Below, one piece after another: positions 1 through 7,870 of a stretch of DNA of 64,000 nucleotides. The notes below the pieces were generated by a model. The model had not been told where the DNA came from, did no database searches, and saw only the letters and a list, made by a program, of their open reading frames with translations. Location of the stretch: the NCBI GenBank assembly GCA_044237845.1, contig JBIIEL010000004.1, positions 10,148-74,147 of the forward strand, in the 5' to 3' direction. The position numbers were made by a program, and so were the translations under genes. The DNA is from QFOX01 sp044237845. Lineage in GTDB: Bacteria > Pseudomonadota > Alphaproteobacteria > Rickettsiales > UBA3002. Positions within the stretch are counted from its first letter, which is position 1. Every line of letters starts with the position of its first letter.

Positions 1-70
1 AGCGGCGAATCCTGGGTTAGACTATGTTAATTATGGCGGGAATACGATCACTAACGTGCCCTAGTTTCGG

Positions 71-538
71 TTAGGCGAACTGCTTAAACTCTGCGACCAA
101 CGCCGCATATAAATCCCGTTTGAAGGGGACGATGAGATCGGGCAGCGTGTCGATGGCGACCCATTTCCACTCGCAGAATTCGGGGTGCTCGGTGGCGATG
201 TTGATGGCGGAATCATCCCCATTCAAACGCAGCGCGAACCATTTCTGTTCTTGCCCACGGTAGCGGCCTTTCCAGATTTTCGGCACGAGGTCGGCGGGTA
301 GGTCGTAGCGATACCAGTCGGCGGATTCGGCGAGCATCGTCGCGTTATCCGTGCCGATTTCTTCTTTTAATTCTCTTGCTGCTGCTGCCGCAGGCAGCTC
401 GCCGTCGTCGATGCCACCTTGCGGCATTTGCCAGGCATCGCTGATGGTGTCGATGCGTTTGGCAACGAAGACCTCGCCGCGCGCGTTAAATAGCATCATG
501 CCGACGCCGCGGCGATAGGGCAGGTGGCTATACGGCAT
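71..538 (-). CDS. rppH: RNA pyrophosphohydrolase RppH (Nudix)
   Basis: Removes pyrophosphate from the 5' triphosphate of mRNAs and so opens them to RNase E decay; cytoplasmic. The Nudix box is complete (consensus Gx5Ex7REUxEExGU): GGIDDGE followed by RELKEEIGT, about residues 41-63 counted from the ATG at 538. The N-terminal LPYRRGVGMML stretch matches the RppH subfamily, and 155 residues is the usual length. A GTG three codons further upstream is possible, but the ATG gives the usual N-terminus. It is the last gene of the leftward envC-ctpA-deacetylase-rppH run, a common alphaproteobacterial arrangement; the 147-bp gap to the deacetylase gene holds a palindromic element. Confidence 0.93.
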   Translation of the reverse strand: MPYSHLPYRRGVGMMLFNARGEVFVAKRIDTISDAWQMPQGGIDDGELPAAAAARELKEEIGTDNATMLAESADWYRYDLPADLVPKIWKGRYRGQEQKWFALRLNGDDSAINIATEHPEFCEWKWVAIDTLPDLIVPFKRDLYAALVAEFKQFA

Positions 539-549
539 AACAAACACCG

Positions 550-671
550 CAACGCATTTCGGTGGCCGATTGCGGTGTCACGTCCGTACCCGCCGTCTTA
601 CGTAGCGCTGCTACGCGTGACGCCTGCGCGCGGGCGCTCCTAGCACTACTCGCCTCACATAAATGCGTTGA
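550..671. repeat. About 120-bp palindromic element, copy A
   Basis: The outer arms CAACGCATTT (550-559) and AAATGCGTTG (662-671) are exact reverse complements. Inside lies a second short palindrome, GTAGCGCTGCTAC, near 602-614. The element fills the gap between the deacetylase gene and rppH. Size, outer arms and inner core resemble the copy at 48849-48968, so I group it with the elements at 23422 and 53721 as one family. It may also act as an RNA hairpin within the operon transcript. Confidence 0.6.
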
Positions 672-685
672 CCGCGCTGCCATTT

Positions 686-1990
686 TTAATGCCCGCCGCT
701 GGATTTCTTCGCGTCTTTCTTCTCGCCGCCACCATGACCACCGCCATGGCTGTCGGACGTTTCAGCGGCAGGCAGCGGCGGCACTTCTTTCGGCAGCCAC
801 TGGGCGCTGAGCGGCGCAAGCACGGCGGGCTCAGTGAGCGGATGATCCGTGAGCCAACGTTGTAGCAGCAATAGGCTTTGCGGCCGCGCACTGGTAACCA
901 CAATCATGGTTTCTTTGGTTTTTATATCCTCTGCAAGCTTGCTAAGTGCGGCTTCCATCGCCGCTGGGTCGAGTTCGTGATCGAGTACAAGATCGGCGCG
1001 GCGCATAAACGCCTTTTGTTTTTTCTCGGCCGCGCGCTGTTCCGGTGTCGCAGTCGGGTTGGCGGCGAGAAGGTACAAGCCGCGTGTTTCAATTTCACTC
1101 GTGAGTTGCGCGTAGGGTTCTGCTTTCGTGCTCAATATGTCGCCAAGCGGAAGCAGCATGCCCGCGCTACCAATCGTTTCTGCCATCACCACACGCAGAC
1201 GGCGCATGAGTTCGTCTTTCGGCAGGGCGGCAACGAGGCCGAGTGGGCCCGGATCGTCCTGCGGGTAGCGCGTGCTCATCGCGGGCAGCATGGCCCAGGC
1301 TTCGTAGCCCGCGTGGCGCAGCGTGGCGATGCGCCCTGCAGCATTTTCCGTATAGGGCGAGAAAGCGATAGTGATATTTTTCGGCAGCGACATCATCAGC
1401 GGTAGGGATTGCACACTGATGCCCGCATCCAGGATGACGATAGAGAGCAGATGTTGCTCTGGCGTGCGCGTGAAGCGGCGTGCATAAAGCGTATTGGCGC
1501 CAGCTTTTTCCGACGTGCGTTTGGGCAATGCCATGCCATCCACCGTTTCCGTGATTTCAGGTGCAGGAGCAGGTACGAGGCTATCCGTCGCGCTGGCACC
1601 GGAATCCGGTAGTTTATCAGTAAGTGGTTCGGTGCGTAATTCGGGAAGGCCTTCTGGCAGGGTTTCACCCTGTGAAGGTGGTGCATCCACCTGTGGCGTG
1701 GCAGCAGCATCGGTGGGTGCGGCGACATCAAACTTTTTCTCTTCCGGCGTGGTGACGTCGAATTTCTCTTCCACGACTTTCTTGCCGATGGTGGCCAGTG
1801 TGAGATGGCCGGTTTTCGGGTCCCCCACCGCGCGTTGGCCATGCATGTTCGCGCGCAATGATTCCGCTGTGCCGCTGCCGATAAAGCCAATCGTGCTGGC
1901 GACAAAACCTACGAATAGCAAGGCAGAGAGCGAGCCCCACAGCACTAGCCCGTGATTGAGTGGTAGGCTTGGAAGTGCTGCACGTGCCAT
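686..1990 (-). CDS. Divergent polysaccharide deacetylase family protein (YibQ-like)
   Basis: Predicted inner-membrane-anchored periplasmic protein. One hydrophobic segment lies at about residues 13-35 (LVLWGSLSALLFVGFVAST), then a long Pro/Glu/Thr-rich linker to about residue 170, then a domain of roughly 215 residues. That domain starts LLSIVILDAGIS and carries NITIAFSPY and GYEAWAMLPAMSTRYP, the signature of the divergent deacetylase family (PF04748), which keeps the NodB-like barrel but loses some catalytic residues. The tail is rich in His, Gly and Lys. It lies 7 bp downstream of ctpA; in enterobacteria yibQ also follows envC, which points to a cell-envelope role. The substrate is unknown. 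Confidence 0.82.
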   Translation of the reverse strand: MARAALPSLPLNHGLVLWGSLSALLFVGFVASTIGFIGSGTAESLRANMHGQRAVGDPKTGHLTLATIGKKVVEEKFDVTTPEEKKFDVAAPTDAAATPQVDAPPSQGETLPEGLPELRTEPLTDKLPDSGASATDSLVPAPAPEITETVDGMALPKRTSEKAGANTLYARRFTRTPEQHLLSIVILDAGISVQSLPLMMSLPKNITIAFSPYTENAAGRIATLRHAGYEAWAMLPAMSTRYPQDDPGPLGLVAALPKDELMRRLRVVMAETIGSAGMLLPLGDILSTKAEPYAQLTSEIETRGLYLLAANPTATPEQRAAEKKQKAFMRRADLVLDHELDPAAMEAALSKLAEDIKTKETMIVVTSARPQSLLLLQRWLTDHPLTEPAVLAPLSAQWLPKEVPPLPAAETSDSHGGGHGGGEKKDAKKSSGGH

Positions 1991-1997
1991 GCGGGAC

Positions 1998-3455
1998 TCA
2001 CTTTTTCTCAGGCGTTTTTTTGACTGGAGTCACGACGGAAACGCTCGGCGTGGCAGGGGAAACGGCATCAGCCCCTTGCGCGCTTTGATAAATCGACACA
2101 GCGCGGATGAGGTCGAGCGCCCGGCTCAACTGATAATCATCCTTGGTAGCGTCTTTTTTATCACCGTCTTTTGCGTCTTTATCTTTGTTGTCTTTTGCGT
2201 CTTTGTCCTTATCGCGGCTGAAGAAGCTTTTCTTTTCTTCTTTTGCTGGACTGGTTGTCTCATCCTCGCCTTGATCATTGTTGAGGTGGCCATTGAGCGA
2301 CGCTTCGGAGAAGTTGATATTGCTCTTTACCGTTTCCAGCTTACCTTGCTCGACCACAATATCCGGCACGATGCCCTTGGCCTGAATCGACACGCCCGAC
2401 GGGGTGTAGTAGCGCGCGGTAGTGAGGCGGATCGCCCCGTGGCTCTCGATCGGAATCACGGTTTGCACCGAGCCTTTACCGAAGGATTTCATGCCCAGCA
2501 CGACGCCGCGTTTGTGGTCCTTAAGCGCCCCTGCGACAATCTCTGATGCCGATGCCGAGCCTTCGTTGATGAGTACCACAATCGGCAAGCCGCCTGTAAT
2601 ATCGCCTGCGGTGGCGTTGTAACGACGTGATTCTTCGGGCTTGCGTGAGCGAGTGGAAACGATTTCGCCATGGTCGAGGAAGGCGTCTGACACCGCAATG
2701 GCTTGGTCGAGGAGGCCGCCAGGGTTGTTACGCAGATCCAGCACCAGGCCTTTCAGTTTGCTGCCGATGTTTTTCTTTTCTTTCTCGAACGCGGCTTTCA
2801 TGCCGTCTGCGGTCGCTTCCGAGAAAGAGGTGATGCGCACATAGGCGACGTCACCCTCCGAGCGGCTTTTGATGGCCTGAATTTTGATGAGGTCGCGCTT
2901 CAAGGTGAAGGACAGGGGCGCTTTCTGGCCTTCGCGCACCACCATCAGCTTCACGCTGGTGCCGATGGGCCCGCGCATTTTATCGACCGCGTCGGCAAGG
3001 GTGAGCCCCATCACCGCGGTGCCGTCGATCTCCGCAATCAGATCGCCCGGCTTGATACCCGCGCGCGCTGCCGGGGTTTCATCGATCGGCGAGACGACTT
3101 TGACGAGGCCGTTTTCCATTGTCACCTCGATGCCGAGGCCACCAAATTCGCCCTTGGTTTGGATGCGCATGTCGGCAAAGCTTTTCTCGTTCATGTAGTT
3201 GCTGTGCGGGTCGAGCGAGGTGAGCATGCCGTTCAGCGCCGATTCGATAAGTTTGTCGTCCGTTGTCGGCTCGACATAATCCGTGCGCACGCGGTCGAAC
3301 ACTTCGCCGAACAGGTTGAGCAGCTCGTAGGTTGAGGCATCACCCGATTTGTCAGCCGCTTTTTCGGCAGGCTTCGCTGCGAATGCCGCGCTGCTGCTGA
3401 GCACAAGGCAGGTGAGCATGGTGAAGGAAACGAACTGGCGGGAAATGCGGCGCAT
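1998..3455 (-). CDS. ctpA: S41 family C-terminal processing peptidase (CtpA-type)
   Basis: Periplasmic serine protease that trims or degrades envelope proteins, including regulators of peptidoglycan hydrolases. It has an N-terminal signal peptide (about 1-27, ending AAFA), a PDZ domain at about 103-175 (GGLGIEV through AGIKPGDLI), and the S41 core with the nucleophilic serine in GSASASE (299-305) and the general-base lysine in SFGKGS (K327). After residue about 395 comes an unusual tail dominated by Lys, Asp and Glu (KDKDAKDNKDKDAKD), longer than in most CtpA proteins. It sits 27 bp downstream of the EnvC-like gene, a conserved pairing of hydrolase activator and protease. Confidence 0.93.
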   Translation of the reverse strand: MRRISRQFVSFTMLTCLVLSSSAAFAAKPAEKAADKSGDASTYELLNLFGEVFDRVRTDYVEPTTDDKLIESALNGMLTSLDPHSNYMNEKSFADMRIQTKGEFGGLGIEVTMENGLVKVVSPIDETPAARAGIKPGDLIAEIDGTAVMGLTLADAVDKMRGPIGTSVKLMVVREGQKAPLSFTLKRDLIKIQAIKSRSEGDVAYVRITSFSEATADGMKAAFEKEKKNIGSKLKGLVLDLRNNPGGLLDQAIAVSDAFLDHGEIVSTRSRKPEESRRYNATAGDITGGLPIVVLINEGSASASEIVAGALKDHKRGVVLGMKSFGKGSVQTVIPIESHGAIRLTTARYYTPSGVSIQAKGIVPDIVVEQGKLETVKSNINFSEASLNGHLNNDQGEDETTSPAKEEKKSFFSRDKDKDAKDNKDKDAKDGDKKDATKDDYQLSRALDLIRAVSIYQSAQGADAVSPATPSVSVVTPVKKTPEKK

Positions 3456-3482
3456 GGAATGTCCTAATCAGAGGGAGGTATA

Positions 3483-4637
3483 TCAGTGGGCGAGCTTAGC
3501 GAACCAATCGCCCGGGTCAATAGGCTTGGCGTCGGAATCGCGTAGTTCGACATAGATTTCGGGCATGGTGCCGGTGGCGGTCAACGCCACGGGTTCGCCG
3601 CGGATGACCGTCTGATTCAGGCGAGTGTTGATTTTGCCTAGCCCGGCCACCAGCGAGATATAGCCGTTGCTGTGTTTAATGAGCAGCATGTTGCCATAAT
3701 CGCGGAAGGGGCCGGTGAAGACGACTTCGCCGTCATACGGTGCGACGACGGTAGCGCCAGAACGGGCGCGGATGACGGTGCCGCGATAGGTTTCGTTGGC
3801 AGATTTTTTCTCGCCGTAGCGATGCACCACGTCGCCGGAAACGGGTGGGCGCAGGGTGCCTTTTGCGCTATCGAAGCGTTTGGTGGATTTGCTTTTCGCC
3901 GGCTGCTTGGCACGCGCTTCCTCGGCCTTTTCCTCGACATCCAGTTTTTTGAGCAGCGTTTGCAGCGACTCGGATTCCTTCGAGAGCTTGGCGATTTTTG
4001 CCTCGGCCTCCTTGCGGTCGGCGGCGATGGAGGCTTGCAGTTTCTCGCGCTCGGCCAGTGCTTTGTCGAGCTTCGCCTGCTCAGCATTCAGCGCGGCGGT
4101 TTCAACCGCGGTGCGGGTGCGCTTCTCCTTCGCATCGGATTTGAGTTCCTTGAGCGCAATCAGGTCGCGCCGCAAGGCCTTGGCTTTTTCGGCGACGGCT
4201 TTGTTGGTTTCTTCGAGCACGCTGCCGGTGCGCAGCAGTTGATGCACGTCCTCTGGCTGTGCGAACACGGTGGTCATCGGCAGGTTGCGCAGGCGCAGGA
4301 GCGTGGCGACGGTGGCGGCGTATTCGGCTTTGCGGGCCTCGAACTCGCGCCCCTTGGCGGAGAGTTTGCCGCTGGCGGTGACGAGTGCCGATTCCTCGTT
4401 GCTCACGCGGCGCTCGGCCACTTGCAGGCGCTCGGCGATCTCGGCAGAGCGGGTTTGCAGCCGCGCGAGTTCCGCCTCAACCTCCGCCTGACGCTTGGCG
4501 AGCGCGGCTTGTTCGTCCTTCGTTTTCGATAGGGTGGCGAGGGTTTCGGTGAGTTTCTTCTGCTGCGCATCATTCGGCGCAGCATGCGCGCTGGTGGCAA
4601 GAAGCAGGAGGGGGATGAGCAGGGTTTTCCGCATCAT
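3483..4637 (-). CDS. envC: EnvC-like murein hydrolase activator with degenerate M23 (LytM) domain
   Basis: Periplasmic coiled-coil protein expected to activate septal amidases during cell division. Signal peptide (about 1-19, ATSAHA), long charged coiled coil (about 20-250), then a LytM/M23 domain (about 262-384). The zinc ligands of active M23 enzymes are replaced: the usual HxGxD region reads NETYRGTVIRA, the usual YAHL reads VAGL, and the usual HxHFE reads EIYVELR. This catalytic loss is what EnvC-type activators show, so a regulatory rather than enzymatic role fits. The start overlaps the gpmI stop by 4 bp, so the two are translationally coupled. Confidence 0.88.
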   Translation of the reverse strand: MMRKTLLIPLLLLATSAHAAPNDAQQKKLTETLATLSKTKDEQAALAKRQAEVEAELARLQTRSAEIAERLQVAERRVSNEESALVTASGKLSAKGREFEARKAEYAATVATLLRLRNLPMTTVFAQPEDVHQLLRTGSVLEETNKAVAEKAKALRRDLIALKELKSDAKEKRTRTAVETAALNAEQAKLDKALAEREKLQASIAADRKEAEAKIAKLSKESESLQTLLKKLDVEEKAEEARAKQPAKSKSTKRFDSAKGTLRPPVSGDVVHRYGEKKSANETYRGTVIRARSGATVVAPYDGEVVFTGPFRDYGNMLLIKHSNGYISLVAGLGKINTRLNQTVIRGEPVALTATGTMPEIYVELRDSDAKPIDPGDWFAKLAH

Positions 4638-6160
4638 GCTTTGCCCGCTAGCAGGTCGCGCCCGGTCATGGCGGCGGGCGTGGGGATGTTCATCAGCGCG
4701 CAGAGTGTTGGCGCGATATCGGCGAGGATGCCGCGGCCAAGGTCGCGCGGTGCCTGCGCCAGCGCCTCGCTGACAATGATGCAGGGCACGGGGTTGAGCG
4801 TGTGCGCGGTGTGGGGCTGGTTCTCGTCGGCATCATGCAGACACTCGGCGTTGCCGTGATCGGCGGTGACGAGGAGCGTTCCGCTCACTGTTTTTATCGC
4901 TTCATAAATTCTGCCGAGGCAGATATCCACCGCCTCCACCGCTTTGATGGCGGCGGCAAGGTCGCCCGAATGGCCGACCATATCCGTATTCGCGAAGTTG
5001 ACGACGATAAGATCATACGCCCGCGCGGTGATGGCTTCGACGAGTTTATCGGTCACCTCGAACGCCGACATTTCGGGCTGAAGGTCATAGGTCGCGACCT
5101 TGGGCGAGGGGACGAGGATGCGCGATTCACCCGCGAATGGCTCCTCGCGCCCGCCGTTGAAGAAGAAGGTGACGTGGGCGTATTTCTCTGTCTCCGCGAT
5201 GCGCAGTTGCGTGCGGCCGGCGGCGGCGACCACTTCGCCGAGTGAATCGCGAATCTCTTGCGGCGGGAAAAGGGCGGGGATGAGCGGGTTGAGTGCTTCG
5301 CTATATTCCACCATGCCGAGCGTTGCACTGAAGTGGATGCGGCGGGCGCGTGGGAATTTATCGAACGTGGGGTCGAGCAACGCGTGCAGCAATTGCCGCG
5401 CGCGGTCGGCACGGAAATTGGCCATCAGGATGCCATCGCCGTCGCGCATGCCTTCGTAATGGCCGATGACGGTGGGGAGGATGAATTCGTCGGTTTTGTC
5501 GGCATCGTAGGAGAGAGCAACAGCGGCCTCGGCGCTTGGTGCTTTGTTGCCGTGCGCGCTGACCAGTGCAGCATAAGCGAGTGCCACGCGCTCCCAGCGA
5601 TTGTCACGATCCATGGCGTAGTAACGGCCGCTGACGGTGGCAACCACCGCATTTTTGTGCAGCGATTGTTGCAGCATGCGCAAAAATTGCTGCGCGGATT
5701 TCGGTGCCACATCGCGCCCATCCGTAAAGGCACGGAGGGCGACGGGAACACCTGCATCCGCGATGATATTTGCGAGTGCGGTAATATGTGAGAGGTGCGA
5801 ATGCACGCCGCCATCGCTCAGCAAGCCCATCAGGTGACAGGTGCCGCCACTCGCTTTCAGCGCGGCGATGAATTTTTGTAGTGCAGGATTTTGTGCGAGC
5901 GTGCCATCTGCAATCGCGGCGTCGATGCGTGGCAGATCCTGCATCACCACCCGCCCGGCGCCAATGTTCATATGTCCGACTTCGGAATTGCCCATCTGCC
6001 CCGAAGGCAGGCCGACATTGCCTTCCGATGCATCGAGCAGCGCGCAGGGGTAGGCCGCGCGCAGTTCGTCCCAGTGCGGGGTATGCGCCTGCGCGATGGC
6101 GTTATGCTCGCGCGCATCGCTTTCGCCCCAGCCGTCGAGAATGCAAAGAAGTGTGGTCAT
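4634..6160 (-). CDS. gpmI: 2,3-bisphosphoglycerate-independent phosphoglycerate mutase
   Basis: Interconverts 3- and 2-phosphoglycerate in glycolysis and gluconeogenesis through a phosphoserine intermediate and two Mn ions. The N-terminus LLCILDGWG carries the first metal-binding aspartate, GQMGNSEVGHMNIGAGR (about 54-70) holds the phosphorylated serine (S59), and the C-terminal TADHGNAE is the second metal motif. 508 residues is the family length. It precedes envC with a 4-bp overlap, as in many proteobacteria (gpmI-envC). The 90 bp upstream hold inverted heptamer repeats rather than an obvious promoter. Confidence 0.96.
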   Translation of the reverse strand: MTTLLCILDGWGESDAREHNAIAQAHTPHWDELRAAYPCALLDASEGNVGLPSGQMGNSEVGHMNIGAGRVVMQDLPRIDAAIADGTLAQNPALQKFIAALKASGGTCHLMGLLSDGGVHSHLSHITALANIIADAGVPVALRAFTDGRDVAPKSAQQFLRMLQQSLHKNAVVATVSGRYYAMDRDNRWERVALAYAALVSAHGNKAPSAEAAVALSYDADKTDEFILPTVIGHYEGMRDGDGILMANFRADRARQLLHALLDPTFDKFPRARRIHFSATLGMVEYSEALNPLIPALFPPQEIRDSLGEVVAAAGRTQLRIAETEKYAHVTFFFNGGREEPFAGESRILVPSPKVATYDLQPEMSAFEVTDKLVEAITARAYDLIVVNFANTDMVGHSGDLAAAIKAVEAVDICLGRIYEAIKTVSGTLLVTADHGNAECLHDADENQPHTAHTLNPVPCIIVSEALAQAPRDLGRGILADIAPTLCALMNIPTPAAMTGRDLLAGKA

Positions 6161-6164
6161 GTTT

Positions 6165-6245
6165 AGTGAGTGGTGAGTGGTGAGTGGTGAGTGGAGGATT
6201 AGCAGGCTCTTTCACAACTCACAACTCGTGACTCATTACTCACAA
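6165..6245. repeat. Inverted heptamer repeat array (gpmI-rlmH gap)
   Basis: Four near-perfect copies of GTGAGTG run from about 6165 to 6194. After a short spacer, heptamers of the type CACAACT, CACAACT, CGTGACT, CATTACT run in the opposite sense (about 6212-6245), so the two arms could form a long imperfect hairpin. The 7-bp periodicity is clear on both sides. Similar heptamer arrangements lie at 10729-10762 and inside obgE at 13116-13194, although the heptamer sequence differs at each site. Confidence 0.65.
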
Positions 6246-6249
6246 CACC

Positions 6250-6717
6250 TTAATGCCCCAGATGATAGGGGTGGCCGATGGTGATGGTGTAGGCGCGGTA
6301 GAGCTGCTCGGCGAGCATGGCGCGCAGTAGCTGATGCGGCCAGGTGGCGGCACCGAACGCGACGGTGGCATGCGCGGATTTGAGCAGCGAGGCATCCAGC
6401 CCATCCTGCCCGCCAATGGCAAATACCAGTTGCTTGAGGGCGTTTTTTTGCGCGTCTTGGATGAGTTTTGCGAATTGTGGGCTGGTGAGATTTTTGCCCG
6501 TTGAATCCATGGCAATCAGGCGCGTGCCGGGGGTGAGGAGCTTTTGGAAGGAAGCTGCCTCCCGCGCGCGACGCGCATCCGCAGAGAGATTTTCCGGCGC
6601 GTCGGGGATTTCTTTCACCACCACCACATCCCAGCGCGTTTGCTTGAGGTAATGGGCGACGAGCTCGGCCTCCGCCTTGCGCTTGGCTTTGCCGACAGCG
6701 GCGAGGATGAGTTGCAT
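6250..6717 (-). CDS. rlmH: 23S rRNA (pseudouridine1915-N3)-methyltransferase RlmH
   Basis: SPOUT-class methyltransferase that modifies pseudouridine 1915 in helix 69 of assembled 70S ribosomes using S-adenosylmethionine. 155 residues is the exact family size. The SAM-binding knot is visible as FAIGGQDGLD, and the C-terminus RAMLAEQLYRAYTI followed by HPYHLGH is diagnostic of RlmH. The start abuts the rsfS stop (6718) with no gap; rsfS-rlmH is a widely conserved pair. Nothing is missing. Confidence 0.96.
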   Translation of the reverse strand: MQLILAAVGKAKRKAEAELVAHYLKQTRWDVVVVKEIPDAPENLSADARRAREAASFQKLLTPGTRLIAMDSTGKNLTSPQFAKLIQDAQKNALKQLVFAIGGQDGLDASLLKSAHATVAFGAATWPHQLLRAMLAEQLYRAYTITIGHPYHLGH

Positions 6718-7302
6718 CTACCGCGTGGCGGGCGGGATCGCCCACATTTTTTCGATGTTGTAGAACTGGCGGATTTCCGGGCGGAAGATGTGCACGACGA
6801 TGTCGCCGGCATCGATCAGCACCCAGTCGCCGGTTTCTTTGCCCTCGATAGAGAGTGGCGGGATGCCTTGTTTTTTCAGCATGTCGCCAACATAATCCGC
6901 CAGCGCGACCACATGGCGCGGCGCGCGGCCAGAGGCGACGATCATATAGTCGGCGAAGCTGCATTTATCCGCGAGGGCGAGGGTGATGATGTCTTCGCCC
7001 TTGTTTGTATCAAGAATGGTGGCGATTTGTTTGGCGAGGGCGGCGGAGCCGGTGAGTTTTTTCGGCGCAGCGGCAGGTTTTTTAGCGGCGGCCGCTTTTT
7101 TGGTTGCAGCAGGTGCAGCCTTTTTAGCGACGGATTTCGCGGCCGGTTTGGCCTTGGCTTTTACGGCGGGTTTAGCCGCTTTCGCCGTGGTTTTTACAGA
7201 TGCTTTCACAGCAGGTTTGGTAGATTTTTTAGCAGTGGTGCGCGGTGGAATGATGGCTCTCCCTCTGACGTTAACTTCACGCAGTATGGCGCAAAAAGAC
7301 AT
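6718..7302 (-). CDS. rsfS: Ribosome silencing factor RsfS with Lys/Ala-rich N-terminal extension
   Basis: RsfS (DUF143/Iojap) binds L14 on the 50S subunit and blocks joining with 30S when nutrients are scarce. The conserved domain is the C-terminal 110 or so residues: CSFADYMIVASGRAPRHVVA, then GDWVLIDAGDIVVHIF and the LYxLE-type motif as FYNIEKMW. It is preceded by about 55 residues of almost pure Lys, Ala and Pro (KPAVKASVKTTAK, KAKAKPAAKSVAKK), resembling histone-H1-like tails and absent from typical RsfS. The start is uncertain. The ATG at 7302 overlaps the end of nadD by 26 bp; a non-AUG start (ATC at 7254 behind AGAGGGAGAGCC) is the alternative. Confidence 0.87.
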   Translation of the reverse strand: MSFCAILREVNVRGRAIIPPRTTAKKSTKPAVKASVKTTAKAAKPAVKAKAKPAAKSVAKKAAPAATKKAAAAKKPAAAPKKLTGSAALAKQIATILDTNKGEDIITLALADKCSFADYMIVASGRAPRHVVALADYVGDMLKKQGIPPLSIEGKETGDWVLIDAGDIVVHIFRPEIRQFYNIEKMWAIPPATR

Positions 7303-7870
7303 TCTTTCCAAGCGTTTTTCGTAAATCCGTGGCGCTGGCCGGATGGCGCGGAATGGCGAGGTAAACCCAGGCAGGGGCAGTGGCATCCGCCAGTTGCGCT
7401 GCATCTGCCGATGCAAGGCGCGATGATGCAAACCGCTGCGCAAAGCGCCCATGGAGCGCACGCAACGCGAAGGGTGCACGGTCGAGAATCGCAATCGGCA
7501 CCAGCGCCGCAACGCTGCGCCACGCCCGCCAGCGATGAAAGCCCGCGAGGTTATCCGCCCCCATCAACCACACAAAGCGCGTGCCGCGCTGGCGATTTTT
7601 TAAGAAACGGATCGTGTCGATCGTGTAGCGCAATCCGTGGCGTTGTTCGAGGTCGAGCACCTTAATGCGCGGGTGCGCGGCGACACGCTGCGCGTGGGCG
7701 AAACGGACGGCATAATCGTTCAGCTCATCCGCTTTTTTGAGCGGATTTTGCGGCGAGACCAGCCACCAGATTTCATCGAGCCCGAGCCGCTTCATCGCTT
7801 CGAGCGAGATGTGCAGGTGACCTGCGTGGGCGGGGTTAAACGAGCCACCTAAAAGTCCGATTTTGCGCAT
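7277..7870 (-). CDS. nadD: Nicotinate-nucleotide adenylyltransferase
   Basis: Transfers AMP from ATP to nicotinate mononucleotide, the penultimate step of NAD synthesis. The nucleotidyltransferase signature GGSFNPAHAGHLH begins at residue 8, with the catalytic GSFNPxHxGH histidines (H15, H18). WWLVSPQNPLK and the later FVWLMGADNLAGFHRW are also typical. 197 residues fits the family. The ATG overlaps the proA stop by one base (TGATG), indicating coupling; the 3' end overlaps the probable start of rsfS. Confidence 0.95.
   Translation of the reverse strand: MRKIGLLGGSFNPAHAGHLHISLEAMKRLGLDEIWWLVSPQNPLKKADELNDYAVRFAHAQRVAAHPRIKVLDLEQRHGLRYTIDTIRFLKNRQRGTRFVWLMGADNLAGFHRWRAWRSVAALVPIAILDRAPFALRALHGRFAQRFASSRLASADAAQLADATAPAWVYLAIPRHPASATDLRKTLGKNVFLRHTA

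Noticed and set aside
878..1405. Plus-strand frame opposite the deacetylase-like gene
   Set aside because: It overlaps the conserved deacetylase domain on the other strand and has no recognisable features.
2703..3335. Plus-strand open frame opposite ctpA
   Set aside because: It mirrors the S41 protease codons; no family features and no ribosome-binding site.
3672..4532. Long plus-strand open frame opposite the EnvC-like gene
   Set aside because: It is the complement of a coiled-coil gene with strong codon bias; the translation is Phe/Gly/Leu-rich with no motif, and the minus-strand product is clearly real.
6165..6245. CRISPR array
   Set aside because: The repeats are 7 bp, adjacent and inverted, without spacers of 30-40 bp, and no cas genes are present.
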